From Charina bottae (taxonomy: Eukaryota > Chordata > Lepidosauria > Squamata > Charinaidae), in assembly GCA_023362775.1 (NCBI GenBank), contig JALMGJ010000008.1, positions 37,622,501-37,686,500 on the forward strand: a stretch of DNA of 64,000 nt, written 5' to 3'. A program made the position numbers and the translations under genes. The notes under the pieces are model-generated. The model was given only the letters and a program-made list of their open reading frames with translations, was not told the DNA's origin and did no database searches. Below, piece by piece: positions 22,051-33,610 of the stretch. Position 1 is the stretch's first letter. Each line of letters starts with the position of its first letter.

Positions 22051-23570
22051 TTATTTCTGCATTATTGCCAATAATGCTACAGAGTCTTGTCTGTGTACTC
22101 ACAAGGAATCAACTGGATTCAATGGAATCCAGCAGAAAGGTGTGGAATGAATGGATATTTATGGTATTATGTAGACAATTAGGTATCAACAATATTGGCT
22201 TCAGTTTTTCGTATGCCTGTTCTGCCTGTTTTAGTACTGCCTGTTCCTCCATGGTTAGGAGGAGGAGCTTAAATCAACCTCTCTTGGTTTCTCAGGTGTG
22301 AAACTGGGGATCAAAAGTCTCCCTGAACTGCCTTTTCTCTGAGCTCCAGATGAAGCGGAGATTCTACAGACAAAAAAACCTGAGGAGGGAAAGCAGCAGC
22401 AGGAGGAGTTGGCATCTCCTAACTGCAGAGCTTCGAGTCTTCCCGTCCATAGGTGGCCCCGCACCAGCATTTTAAAGGTCTTGATCTCCTTTTCCTGCCT
22501 TCAGACACAAAGGTATGCCATTTTTGCCTGTTGGTCTTTACACCTGTTCTTAGTGTTAACAAAGGTAAAGGTTCTCCCCGCACAAATACTTCTGGGTTTC
22601 TTGCTTGTCTCCTTCTGCTTCCTCTACAGCATTTGAGGGTTGGGGGCTGCAAATCAGCAGTGGGCCACAGCAAGCTATTCAACGTCGATGTGGCAACGTC
22701 ACCGGAGAGGGTAGTGCTGGAAAAATCTGTCTCTCTTTTTGGTTTCTTTGGTGTTTTAAGGAGGAAAGTGGGAGGAGATGAGCGGCCTTTCAGTTCCATT
22801 CTTGCCATGAAAATCCCACAAGGCCTCTCACTCCCTTTTCCATCCATAAGTTTGAAAAGAAAAACCCTAAAAAAATGGCATCACTGAAATCCAGCCATTT
22901 TGCTGCCAAATTTAAGCTGTGAAATCTTAAAATGCCAGAGGGTTATCCTTCTCATTTCTCACTTTCCTGCCAGCTCCTCCATACTGTACATTGGCTGCAA
23001 GTGTGAGCTTTCAGTATGGCCTCTTACAAGCAAAGTTTTCATGCTGGGTTGTGCTGTTATTCTAGCCATCTCAGGAGATCCTACAAATGGGATGGGATGG
23101 GACGGGACATCAACCTGTGAACTTCTTGGCCAAGCTCCTTTGAAGATACTACCATGCCCAAAGGAAGGGGCACAGAGAGAAAAGGATAGAAAAGGGTAAA
23201 GTCTAGCTTGATGATAGAACATACATTTTGAATGAAGAAAGTATTTGAATCAGTCCCTGGTTTTTCCAGGTAGAAATGGAGGGGAAAAGCGATTCTGTCT
23301 GCAGCCATGAAGAACAGCTGACATTCAATGCAGATAAAGTTGAGATAGGTGGATTGGTGGCACTGCTTAAAATGAGTAGTCTCCTTATGTGGGTATCAGC
23401 TGGTCTTTCTGCTTTCAAGAACCTGAAATCCGAATTGTTTCCATCAGTAATTGCAGCAGCAATAATTTGAATAATGAATCAGATTGTACCTCAAGTGAGG
23501 TAAGCAATGTTAGATTTAACCTGTGTAAATAATTCCATTCAATGAGGTTCCTGAGCAACCCAACAGACTG
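22051..23570. other. Unrecognised, moderately GC-rich stretch
   Basis: Two overlapping opposite ORFs (22453-22887 plus, 22419-22847 minus) resemble no family I know and have no domain or signal. It lies directly upstream of the L2 copy B 5' end but shows no endonuclease motifs. 23276-23360 has words (CAGCTGACATTCAATGCAGA) reminiscent of an LTFNADKVE-type LINE segment, too short to call. Confidence 0.35.
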
Positions 23571-23634
23571 ACATCTGTGGAGTTCTCTTGGCATGATATG
23601 GATCTTTTTAAGCTTCCTAGTCTACCCTGCAGCC

Positions 23635-23705
23635 TTGTGATTTCTTAGCAGTATCTCATCCAAATGCTAATCGGGTCTTACCCTGCTTTTTTTTTTTTTT
23701 TTTGA
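23635..23705 (-). repeat. 5S rRNA-like SINE remnant
   Basis: On the minus strand GCAGGGTAAGACCCGATTAG then CATTTGGATGAGATACTGCT aligns with the 3' half of 5S rRNA (AGCAGGGTCGGGCCTGGTTA then GTACTTGGATGGGAGACCGC), including the C-box region. It is diverged and abuts a T-run, so it is a SINE-type copy rather than a 5S gene. Confidence 0.65.
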
Positions 23706-23803
23706 TCAGCCAAGGTGAGCTAGGTACTTCCCTCTGATGTGCTTCTCCATTCTTCCAAAATGCCCTTAACATTTTATGCTGACCATTCCTGGGCTCACTT
23801 TGT

Positions 23804-23850
23804 CCTATTTCATGGTTGATCCTGCATTTGGGGATCAACCATGAAATAGG
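23804..23850. repeat. 19-bp perfect hairpin at the L2 junction
   Basis: CCTATTTCATGGTTGATCC (23804-23822) and its exact complement (23832-23850) are separated by 9 nt. It lies immediately 5' of the truncated L2 copy C and is not part of L2 in the other copies. Confidence 0.9.
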
Positions 23851-24957
23851 GATGAGGTATCATCAATACGCTGATGATACTCAATTATATATCTCCATCC
23901 CAGGGGAAGTAAGTGATGTGGTGGCTGCCCTTTCTCAGTGCCTGGGGGCTGTGGGGGTCTGGATGGGGAACAACAGGCTTTGGCTGAACCCTGGTACGAT
24001 GGAGTGGCTGCGGGTTGATGGCTCCTCTGGATCCGGGAAGTTGTCATCTCTGGTCCTGGATGGGGTTGCACTACCCTATTCGGACCCAGTGCGGAATCTG
24101 GAGGTCCTTCTGAACTCACGACTCCTGCTCGAAGAGCAGGTGGCAGTCCTGGCCAGAAAGGCCTTTGCGCAACTCTGTGTTGTGAACCAGTTACGCCCCT
24201 TCCTGGATTGGGAAGCCCTCCGAATGGTCACTCATGCCCTGGTCATCTCCCATATAGACTATTGCAATGCGCTCTACATGGGGCTACCCTTGAAGAGTAT
24301 CCGGAAGCTTCAGCTGGTCCAGAACATGGCCGTGCAGGCACTTTCAGGTGCACCTAGATCAGCACATGTGACACCTCTGCTGCGCCAGCTACACTGGGTG
24401 CCAGTTTGCTTCCGGGTCCAATTCAAGGTGTTGGTTATCACCTTTAAAGCCCTACATGGCATGGGGCCAGGCTACCTGAGGGACCATCTCATCCCCATAA
24501 CATCGACCCGTCCCACTTGGGCATGCAGAGAGGGTATGCTGTGGACCCCGTCGGTGAGGGAATTTCACTTGGTGGGGTCCAGGAGGCGGGCCTTCTCTGC
24601 AGTGGCGCCTGCCCTCTGGAACATTCTACCCCCAGAGTTGAGGTAGGCCCCCTTGCTCCCGGCCTTCTGGAAAAATTTGAAGACCTGGTTCTGCCACCTC
24701 GCCTGGGATGGGAAGGGTAATAGCTCCTCCTGGGGATGGCTGGCGCCATAAAGCCTTCTTTTATTATGATCTTATTGCCCCTTGGATCTTATATCTAATT
24801 TATTTTTTATTCATATTGTCTGTAGTGTATTTTATGTATTTTAATTGTTGATTCCATTGTAAACCTCCCAGAGTCCCCCTTTTGGGGGGCGATGGGCGGT
24901 GATAGAAATTGGAAAAACAAACAAACAAACAAACAAACAAATAAATAAATAAATAAT
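23850..24957 (+). mobile_element. L2-group LINE copy C (3' half)
   Basis: Plus-strand copy starting just before motif C. The frame 23816-24646 (276 codons) gives [20 protein letters not shown] with YADD intact, [56 protein letters not shown] and FKALHGMGPGYLRDHL, ending at FSAVAPALWNILPPELR. A stop then replaces the final ALKTWL segment. The 3' UTR ends with CCCAGAGTCCCCCTTTTGGG, GATGGGCGGTGATAGAAATT and a (CAAA)n(TAAA)n tail. The first residues of the ORF belong to the junction hairpin. Confidence 0.9.
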
Positions 24958-25108
24958 CTTCAACAGCCAGAGCCCTCTATGTCCATCTTAGTTGCCAGTC
25001 ACTACACACCTTCCTCCTTGTTCTTTTCTCATAAAATTCTCATGAATTTTAAGATTCTGCATCTAACTCCTGCCCTACCATTTCTCTTCAGTGGGAATAC
25101 TATACTAT

Positions 25109-25177
25109 CTGGCTGGCTGGGTAATTCTGGGAGTTGAAGTCCACACATCTTAAAGCTGCCAAGGTTGAGAAACACTG
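25109..25177. mobile_element. Half palindromic hAT MITE
   Basis: GGCTGGCTGGGTAATTCTGG, then GAGTTGAAGTCCACACATC and GGTTGAGAAACACTG: the right half of the 12524 family. The left half is missing. Confidence 0.75.
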
Positions 25178-27139
25178 TATTAGAAACTAAACTGTCACTA
25201 ATCTCATTTTTTCTTATCAGCTAACTAACCCAAAGCATTTGTTCAGGTTTCTGTGTGGATACTACATGAATGGCCGGCAGGAAACCATGGCTGAATGCTG
25301 GCTGTTATGTTAGGGGTCAGGGAGAAATACATTTTCTTCATATTATAATGCACACTTATTGAAGTTCACCTTTACTAATTCATATGCAAAGTAAACCCAT
25401 AAAGATTTGCAGTTCTCTAAATAATTTTGTGCTACAAATGAATATGTTAGGGAAAAGTGTGACAGAAATGCATTAGTTTTAGAAAAACTGCTGCAGGGAT
25501 GTATATTTTGGGCAAAATTTATATAAAATGCATACATTAGAAGAGGTGTTCATAATATGTGCATAAAGAGTCACTGTGTGAGAAGGGCAGCCATATAAAT
25601 TGTTTAAATAAATACATTCTCATGCCAACTTTTTGCTGAAAAATTCTACAATTGGTATAGTGAATTTAATATAGGAAAAATGGGAAACAGAGAACTGAAT
25701 GGAAGATTCATCTTTCTTTAACTACTATTCACAAGGGCTGTGTAATAGTTCAGATCTGATTTGGAAGATGTGCTTTAGAATGCACAGGAATGTGAACACA
25801 GCACCTGTCTATGGCTCATTAAAGCAGCTATGCCTTTTCACAGTATTGCATCTCTGCCCACTGCTGCTGCTCAGTGCTTCTGGAAAGAGATAGGTGCTTT
25901 AATGAATCAGTGACAGATGCACTGTTCCTTCATTTGCATTTTCCAAAGCCCCTCTTCTGAAATAAATTGGAAACATTGCACAGCTCTACTTCATCTAGCA
26001 AGGAAGAAGAAGCAGATCTTTAAGAGGGTGCTTTAGTGTCCTGGCCCTTCAATGCAAACTCAGATAAAAATTATTTCATTTTCTAATGGAGGGACATTTC
26101 TTAGCCCAGTTCATATATTTATTGGAGTGTCCCATGTCTTAACAATTGATTCTGCCTTGATCATTTCTGCAGAATGAAGACTATGTAGAGCTAACTGAAT
26201 GCTCTGGTTCCATTCCATGTCATAAATTTTAAATCTTCCTGTTTGGGAAGAACACTCCATTTCTTTTATCCTAAGGATGCTAGTCACTCAACATGTGACT
26301 ATATGGGAGAAGAGATTCCTTTGCTGTTCTGATAACCTATGAATTAAATTTTGTCTTCAAAAGCCACAGCTATAGAATCACTTCATATGGGTAGATAGCA
26401 ATCAAAGTTTAAAATCTTTAAAGCATTAAATACAATGAGATCATGCATGGGCTGTAGGGGTGTATTATTAGCAACTGTGAAAAGTCATATGCTTACTGAT
26501 AGTTACTTAAAAATCATTTGCAGTCAGTTATGTGCTGAACAAATTGTAATGACAGGCTGTTGTCTGCTAAAAATAGCTTTTAGAGGATGCATTTTTTTTT
26601 CCATCTGTGACAAGCTGGAGGCAAGGTAAGAGATATTTGTGCATTGCTTGTGAAAAGGTTCTTGCCTGATTAAAGAACTGTGAAGAAATTGAAATGGTGC
26701 CTGTTTCTACATCAACAGACGCTGGTGCTATCTAAGATAGCATTTTCCTGTAGTCAACATGCAGACTCAAAAAATAGCCCATGGCCAGGATTCAAATGGC
26801 TGTCCTTGCAAGTGAATGAACAGCTTGCCCCGTTTTTTGCATGACTACCAACCACCAGTACAAGCAACTGAGGCATATGTGAGGAAGGGGAACAGACACA
26901 CATACTTGGGCCTGTGGATTCAAGTGTTTGTTCAAGGCTTTGTTTTTTTAAATGTAGGAATTAGAGGAATTCCACATGCATAATAAATATTCAGATATAC
27001 TTAACCAATGGTGTTTGAAAGATGTGGGCCATGGTCATGTGATTGTCATCATATGAGAGTACATGATGCAGCCATCTTGTTCATGTGGCCGCTTAATCAT
27101 TGCCAAGTAAGAGGACAAAAGAGGAATTAGTTGTCCAAC
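25178..27139. other. Repeat-poor stretch with one LINE tail scrap
   Basis: 25570-25615 (AGAAGGGCAGCCATATAAAT, then AAATAAATA) is L2/CR1 tail-like. The rest, especially 25680-26000 and 26400-26700, shows no repeat. An ORF at 26435-26629 runs up to AGGTAAGAG, which looks like a splice donor, but no acceptor or protein similarity supports an exon. Confidence 0.35.
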
Positions 27140-27417
27140 ATTTAAACCAGAGCTTTCCAAACTGTGTGTCGGGACACGTTAGTGTGTCGGCTGCAGTGTC
27201 TGGGTGTGTCGTGGCTGCTGCTGCCTCCAAACCTGCCCTGCCGGGATTCCGCGCAGGTCCTAGTGCCTGCCTTGTGCCTTGCTGCCTCAAACCTGCTGTG
27301 ATTCCAAGCAGGTCCTAGTGCCTGCCTTGTGCCCTGCTGTAAGAATGTGTCGCAAAATGATGCATGTCTAAAAAGTGTGTCACCAACATGAAAAGTTTGG
27401 AAAGCTCTGATTTAAAC
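27140..27417. mobile_element. hAT MITE (CAGAGCTTTCCAAACTGTG family)
   Basis: A perfect target duplication ATTTAAAC (27140-27147, 27410-27417) flanks a 262-bp element that starts CAGAGCTTTCCAAACTGTG and ends AAAGTTTGGAAAGCTCTG. Internal GTGTGTCG words repeat near both ends, with a CCTGCCTTGTGCC-containing middle. Confidence 0.93.
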
Positions 27418-27754
27418 AGAAACATAATAGAGCTGTGCAGTGCTTAAGATTCAGTCTTCAAATGCTTCAGAGCTTGTGGAAGATCAGCATGCTACTTGTC
27501 TGAAACACCTTAAATCAGCCATCTCTTTTCTTGAGGTTGCTGAAGAGTTGCACAGCCCTAAAATTCTGTACAATGTAATGTACAAGGGTATTATAGATGA
27601 ATTCAGTCTGCTATCCAGCATGTTGTCCCTTATCTGCCTTTACTCTACGCTGAAAAATTCCACCTTGTACAGGGCTGTCTGCAGAGTAAAAAGTCAAGAT
27701 GGTGGCTGCAATTAAGTGATCAAAGCTCCATCCATTTTTTATCCATAACCTACA

Positions 27755-27850
27755 GACACCTCTGACTTGATACCTTGCTGAAGTTAAGCAGGCCTCAGTC
27801 TGGTAGTGCCTAGGTAGAAGATGTCTAGGATGCAGGATATAAATTGAAAA
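27755..27850 (+). repeat. 5S rRNA-like SINE remnant
   Basis: CTGAAGTTAAGCAGG, CTGGTAGTGCCTAGGTAGAA and GCAGGATATAAAT follow the order of 5S rRNA positions GAAGCTAAGCAGG, CTGGTTAGTACTTGGATGGG plus a tail. It is weak and diverged. Confidence 0.55.
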
Positions 27851-27999
27851 TATTAATAATTAAGAAGCCTTATTAGAGGTTCTTCACATTTCATGTATCT
27901 GTGAGGAAGGAGTGAAGAACTCAGCTGTGGGTTTCAAATTTGAGAAGAATTAAAGCCCTAGCTATGTGAGTTAGAAAAATTAATACAGAACAGAGAGAG

Positions 28000-28040
28000 A
28001 AGTCCATACATCTTAATGTTGCCAAGTTTGAAAAACACTG
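28000..28040. mobile_element. hAT MITE end fragment
   Basis: AGAAGTCCATACATCTTAAT then TTGCCAAGTTTGAAAAACACTG: the right end of the 12524 family. Confidence 0.6.
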
Positions 28041-28276
28041 ACCTACCACTGCCAAAATAAATCAGATGAAAGGGGGAGTTATGTAGTTGCCCTAAATTAA
28101 TTGAATGAATGGTGGGATTGAAAAGTGAAACAATAATAATTGTTAATCATTGTAATGATTGTAATAATTGGGAAAAAAGCCTACAGAGGATGGTCTTTTC
28201 AATATATTCACTTTAGAGGCATTTGTAATACTATGGGGAAAAAAGCAGAAAACAAATTAATTAATCATGTATAAAA

Positions 28277-29081
28277 GTAATCAACAACTTCAGAAATGCA
28301 GACAATACCACCCTAATAGCAGAAAGTGAAGAGGAACAAAAGAGCCTCTTGATGAGGGTGAAAGAGGAGAGTGCAAAAGCTGGCTTGAAACTCAACATTA
28401 AAAAAACCCAGATCATGGCATCTGGTCCCATCACTTCCTGGCAAATAGAAGGGGAAGAAATGGAAGCAGTGACAGATTTTATTTTCTTGGGCTCCAAGAT
28501 CACCGCAGACGGTGACTGCAGCCATGAAATTAAAAGACGCTTGCTCCTTGGAAGGAAAGCTATGACAAACCTAGACTGCATATTAAAAAGCAGAGACATC
28601 ACCTTGCTGACAAAGGTCCGTATAATCAAAGCTATAGTTTTCCCAGTAGTAATGTATGGCTGTGAGAGTTGGACCATAAGGAAGGCTGAGCGCCGAAGAA
28701 TTGATGCTTTCGAGCTGTGGTGCTGGAGAAGACTCTTAAGAGTCCCTTGGACTGCAAGGAGGTCAAACCAGTCAATCCTAAAGGAAATCAACCCTGACTG
28801 CTCATTGGAAGGACAGATGCTGAAGCTGAAGCTCAAATACTTTGGCCGCCTAATGCGAAGAGAGGACTCACTGGAAAAGACCCTGATGCTGGGAAAGACT
28901 GAAGGCAAAAGGAGAAGGGGACGACAGAGGATGAGATGGTTAGATAGCATCACCGATGTAATGAACATGAATTTGAGTAAACTCCGGGAGGCAGTGGAGG
29001 ACAGGAAGGCCTGGTGTGCTATGGTCCATAAGGTCACGAAGAGTCGGACATGACTTAACGACTGAACAACAACAACAAAAA
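28277..29081 (+). mobile_element. BovB (RTE) LINE 3' end, long open frame
   Basis: Plus-strand 5'-truncated BovB. The frame is open from 28265 to the TGA at 29051-29053. Text in order: NADNTTLIAESEEEQKSLL (normally YADD; Tyr and the second Asp are changed), VKEESAKAGLKLNIKKTQIM, FIFLGSKITADGDCSHEIKR, PVVMYGCESWTIRKAERRRI, LRVPWTARRSNQSILKEINP, KLKLKYFGRLMRREDSLEKT, RGRQRMRWLDSITDVMN, AWCAMVHKVTKSRT. It ends with the BovB 3' sequence GACTTAACGACTGAACAACA and (CAA)n. About 260 codons without a stop imply a recent insertion. It lacks the endonuclease and most of the RT domain, so it is dead on arrival. Confidence 0.93.
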
Positions 29082-29310
29082 TGTATTCCCGCATCCTTAG
29101 TCCTATTCACAACCCAGTGCAGAAACACTAGTCTCTGCCAAATAATGACTGCTCCCGGGTGACTTGATCTGATCCGCATTTTTGTCATATAATCAAGAGT
29201 TGGTGCAAGGAAGCAGGGGAATTGCATGGTAAAATAATGGCTTCCCTTTTATTATCTGCTTAAAAGAGCACAGTTATAAAGACATACTCACCTGTAAGTT
29301 TGAATATTTA

Positions 29311-29332
29311 TTTATTTATTTATTTATTTACT
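29311..29332. repeat. (ATTT)n microsatellite
   Basis: Five to six ATTT units. Confidence 0.8.
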
Positions 29333-29687
29333 GCAATGCCTAATAAATGAAACCTTTGAGATAAACATTTCCTTTACAAATTTTGAATCACCTTCACTAT
29401 TCAGATATGGTGAATTGATCTTCCATATGCTCCAGAAACACATGGTAGATGCCACCATTAGAATGGAGCTTAATGGTATTTATACTACATTCTTAAGAAA
29501 TCTAAGCAACTGCCTTTTGTGTATATTTTACTGTAACATCACTGAATTTCACATCTATCTTTTATTCTTCAGAATCATATTCAGAATCTTTGTTCAAAAC
29601 CTTTGTTCAACTGTCATAGAATATCAGGGCCAAAAAATGTTAAAGGTAAGGAATCCAGGTTTAAGAATGTGTATTTATATACCTGCA
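29333..29687. other. No recognisable feature
   Basis: AT-rich DNA up to the Sauria SINE target duplication. Confidence 0.4.
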
Positions 29688-30033
29688 CCCCATAGATAAG
29701 GGGCGTGGTGGCTCAGCGGGTAAGACACCAGGCTTGTCGATCAGAAGATCGCAAGTTCGGAGGTTCGAATCCCTAGCCCTGCGTGCGGAGTGAGCTCCCG
29801 CACTAGCTCCAGCTCTTGCCAACCTAGCAATCCGAAAGCATGCAAATGCAAGTAGATTAATAGGTACCACTTTGGTGGGTAGGTAACAGCGTTCCGCGCG
29901 CGTCATGCAGCCACATGACCGTGGAAGTGTCTTCAGACAACGCTGGCTCTTCGGCTAACAAACGGAGATGAGCACCGGCCCCTAGAGTCGGACACGACTG
30001 CACAACTGCACAACCTTTTTTACCCCATAGAAT
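29688..30033 (+). mobile_element. Sauria-type tRNA SINE
   Basis: Starts GGGCGTGGTGGCTCAGCGGG (A box GTGGCTCAGCGG), B box GGTTCGAATCC, body GCCAACCTAGCAATCCGAAA and GGTACCACTTTGGTGGG, and a BovB-related 3' end CCTAGAGTCGGACACGACTG. The ACCCCATAGA duplication is at 29688-29697 and just after the tail. The tail has a duplicated ACTGCACAACTGCACAAC. RNA polymerase III type, non-coding; mobilised in trans by BovB. Confidence 0.93.
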
Positions 30034-30399
30034 ACCACACAGAGAAATTAAGAATAATTTCTATGATGCAGCTTTCCAACCAGATGGGTTGGAATGAATG
30101 CTGGGCATACATGACTTTTTGACATTCTTCATTAAATTTGTGGGCTAACTTGATTTGGGGGAAAAATTAACTGTTTTTAAAAGTGTACTTGAAACACACC
30201 TTTTAAAACAGACTTTTAATTGCTGATCATATCCTTGTTTCCTATTTCATCATATCCTTGTTTTTTATTTCTGATTTTATATAACCCCATGAGAATCTTC
30301 AGTAATGGGCAGTAAGTTAAACAAACCAACAGACAAAATGGTGGGCACTTTAAAATTGAGGGTTGACTTGGGACACTTGAAAACCACTCAAAGCAGCAA
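30034..30399. other. No recognisable feature
   Basis: AT-rich spacer. Confidence 0.4.
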
Positions 30400-32325
30400 C
30401 CTTAATTAATTTATTTAATTTATCCCCGCCCATCTCCCCGAATAGGGGACTCTGGGTGGTTTACAGGATAGCAGAAGTTAAAATCTATACAAAAATTACT
30501 ATAAAACAATAAATAGAGGGAATAAGCAAAATCCAAAAGATGGTTAAATCCACAATCAAGATCAAGGTACTACGGGGCCAGCCACCCCCAAGAAGCACTG
30601 CCACCTCCGTCGTCCCAGGCAAGGCGGCAGAGCCAGGTCTTAAGAGACTTCCGGAAAGTCAGGAGTGAGGGGGCCAGCCTCACCTCCGCGGGCAAGATGT
30701 TCCATAATGCGGGCGCTATCGCAGAGAAGGCACGCCTCCTGGACCCCGCTAGATGAAATTCTCTTGTTGAAGGGGTCCGAAGCATGCCTTCTCTGCAAGA
30801 ACGGGTGGGGCGGGTTGATGTTATAGGGATGAGATGGTCCCTCAGATACCCTGGCCCCATGCCATGTAGGGCTTTAAAGGTGATCACCAACACCTTGAAT
30901 TGGACCTGGAAGCAAACTGGTACCCAATGCAGCTTGCGCGGCAGAGGTGTCACATGGGCTGATCTTATAGCACCCATAACTGCCCGCGCTGCTGCATTCT
31001 GAACCAGCTGAAGCCTCCAGATACTCTTCAAGGGTAGCCCCATGTAGAGTGCATTACAATAATCTATATGGGTGATGACACGGGCGTGACTGACTGTTCG
31101 GAGGGCATCCCGATCCAAGAAAGGGTGTAGCTGGCACACAACTCGAAGCTGTGCAAAGGCCCTCCTGTCCACGACTGCCACCTGCTCTTTGAGCAGGAGT
31201 TGTGAGTCCAGGAGGACCCCCAGATTCCGCACTGGATCTGAGTGGGGTAGTGCTACCCCATCCAGAACCAACGATGATAACTTCCCGGAGACAGGGGGGC
31301 CATCAATCCATAGCCACTCCGTCTTACCAAGGTTCCGCCAAAGCCTGTTGTTTTCCATCCAGACTCCCACAGCCTCCAGGCACTGAGATAAGGCATCGAC
31401 CGCATCACTTACTTCCCCCGGGATGGAGATATATAACTGAGTATCATCAGCATATTGGTGATACCTCATCCCGTGGTGACGGATGATCTCACACAGTGGC
31501 TTCATATAGATGTTGAACAGGAGAGGAGAGAGAACCGACCCCTGCGGCACCCCACAAACCAGGGGTCACGGGTCGGCTCTCTCCTCCCCTAACACCACCG
31601 ACTGGGAACGGCCCCGGAGGAAGGAGGTTGACCAGCGTAAAACCACGCCGCCCACCCCCAACTCCCTGAGCCGCCCCAAAAGGATACCGTGGTCGATGGT
31701 ATCAAAAGCCGCTGAGAGATCTAAGAGAGCCAGGATGGACGCACTTCCTCCATCCCGCTCCCGCCAGAGATCATCCATAAGTGCGACCAATGCGGTCTCC
31801 GTCCCGTATCCCGGCCTGAAACCTGACTGAAAGGGGTCCAGATAATCCGTTTCCTCCAGGATCCTCTGGAGTTGCAACGCCACCACCTTCTCAACCACCT
31901 TTCCTAAAAAGGGAAGGTGGGAGACCAGACGAAAATTGCCCAAGATGGTGGGGTCCAGGGATGGTTTCTTGAGGAGCGGGTGCACCAGCGCCTCCTTAAA
32001 GGCAGCCGGGAACACCCCCTCACTCAAGGACGTATTAATCATTGCCTGGACCCAGCCACATGTCACCTCCCTAGCTGACTTAACTAGCCAGGAGGGACAC
32101 GGGTCAAGCTGACATGTGGTGGCATTTACAATCCGGAGGATCCTGTCTACTTCATCAGGCCCAACAGGATCAAACCATTCCCAGATAAGAGGGTAAGAAC
32201 GTTCCTCTGGCATCTCCCCAGATCTTGTCTCACGCTTAGAGTCCAACTTGGAATGAATCTGAGCGATTTTATCCTGCAGATGCTCAGAAAACTCTTCCAA
32301 CCGGCCCTGAATTTGATGAAGGCTA
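30400..32325 (-). mobile_element. L2-group LINE copy D, RT frame broken by one stop
   Basis: The best-preserved L2. On the minus strand the frame from 32336 to 30570 (about 588 codons) is interrupted only by TGA at 31568-31566, then resumes in the same frame. Upstream half: [80 protein letters not shown]. Downstream half: [68 protein letters not shown], ending KSLKTWLCRLAWDDGGG. Copy A has CGA (Arg) where D has TGA, a C-to-T change at a CpG. The 5' end is truncated before the RT, so no endonuclease. The 3' tail has the GGGCGG hairpin and AAATTAAATAAATT. Confidence 0.93.
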
Positions 32326-33410
32326 TAGAAAAACATTTAATGATGTAATAATCACACTTATAGGCTGCTGCAGTCCTGAAGGACTTTTGGTGGTTTACAA
32401 AATAAAATATACAATATACAATAGAAATAGAAATAGAAAAATAAAAGGTCTACAAATCAACTGAAAAGCATAGACCATTACATAACAAAGCAAAACTATG
32501 ATGCAACCAAGATAGAATTGTAGCCCAAACACCCTCTGGGAGAGCTTGATTTTGAGTTGCTTCTGGAAAGCAGTCGGGATGGGATCCTATCAGATGTTCA
32601 CTGGGATTGTGAATGCCACAATCAAAAAGCAGCCCTACCGAGCCTTGGCTTTCTCTCACTAAAGTGGGGAACCACTAGTAGTTTCTCCTGGGTAGATCAA
32701 ATGGTTCACTTTTTCAAAAGATAAGGAGTGGGCAATCTTTCAATGGCCAGGAAACACATCAAATTTCTGAAGTTTCTGGAGGCCACATCCAAGGTTTTGA
32801 GTCCCACATATGGTCCTGGGCCATCACTTCTGACAGATTTATGGTTTCAGTGGTATTCCCACACGATCCCACTTGTGATTCCTAGTATTCATGGTCAGAG
32901 AATCAAATACTTACCCATTTAGGTCTCTATGCCAATTGCTGCTACATCATACAAATTAGCAGGCAAGGCCATCTCCAGGTCTGATGGAAACATAATTAAA
33001 AATCCTTCTGGTGGGCTTTTACTATGATATGGATGCTTGTCCTGTAATCAGTGCCTGTCTTCTGAATCTGGGAACTGTCATTTCAATTTTCTACTATCCC
33101 CTAATGTTTTATCATTCCAAACAATTATGGTGCTGAGAGAGTGCAATCCTTTTAATATCCCATGATAGCCTATGCTGCACTGAAAGCAAAATAGAAAGTT
33201 AAACATGTAGATCCTAGATGGACTCCTGGGCCTTGGTGACTTAGCAGGATCAGCACAAGAGCAATCATTGTGACAAAGCAGCAACACTGCTTCTAAATAT
33301 GTAATGTTGAGATACATTAATACATTACTTCTATATTAATGTAGAGGTAGAAAACAATTGAAAGGTAGGTTAAATATCAGATCAATATAAATAAACACGA
33401 ACTATTATTC
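32326..33410. other. Mostly unrecognised; possible L2-like tail at 32380-32440
   Basis: GGTGGTTTACAAAATAAAAT at 32388-32407 resembles the start of a reverse L2 tail (GGTTTACA). The rest shows nothing. Confidence 0.3.
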
Positions 33411-33610
33411 CATACTTGCCTAACCTTTCCTAGGCTTGGAGTCTATGCAGGATCAGGCCTGTTTAGTATTGGATGGGTGACCACCAGAGAATCCCAGGGC
33501 TATGGATTAGATTGTCAAGTCAAAACATATCCCTTAGGGTGGCAGTGGGAACTTGCTTCCATACTGTTGCTAAGAAAATGACATGGATGTCTCCATTAAA
33601 GTCACTTCGA
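33411..33610 (+). repeat. 5S rRNA-like SINE
   Basis: GGATCAGGCCTGTTTAGTAT then TGGATGGGTGACCACCAGAG and AATCCCAGGGCT follow 5S rRNA positions GGGTCGGGCCTGGTTAGTAC, TTGGATGGGAGACCGCC and GGGAATACCGGGTGCT. A 3' part with AACTTGCTTCC and GAAAATGACATGGATG resembles the SINE tails elsewhere. It is the clearest of three 5S-like copies here. Confidence 0.7.

Noticed and set aside
22419..22887. Overlapping 142-144-aa ORFs upstream of L2 copy B
   Set aside because: Could have been the L2 endonuclease or a host exon, but neither strand shows endonuclease motifs or any known domain.
26435..26640. Possible host exon ending at AGGTAAGAG
   Set aside because: A donor-like site alone is common by chance. 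There is no acceptor with polypyrimidine tract in frame and no recognisable protein.
33411..33510. A functional 5S rRNA gene
   Set aside because: Only the 3' half is similar, with many substitutions, and there is no array or terminator.
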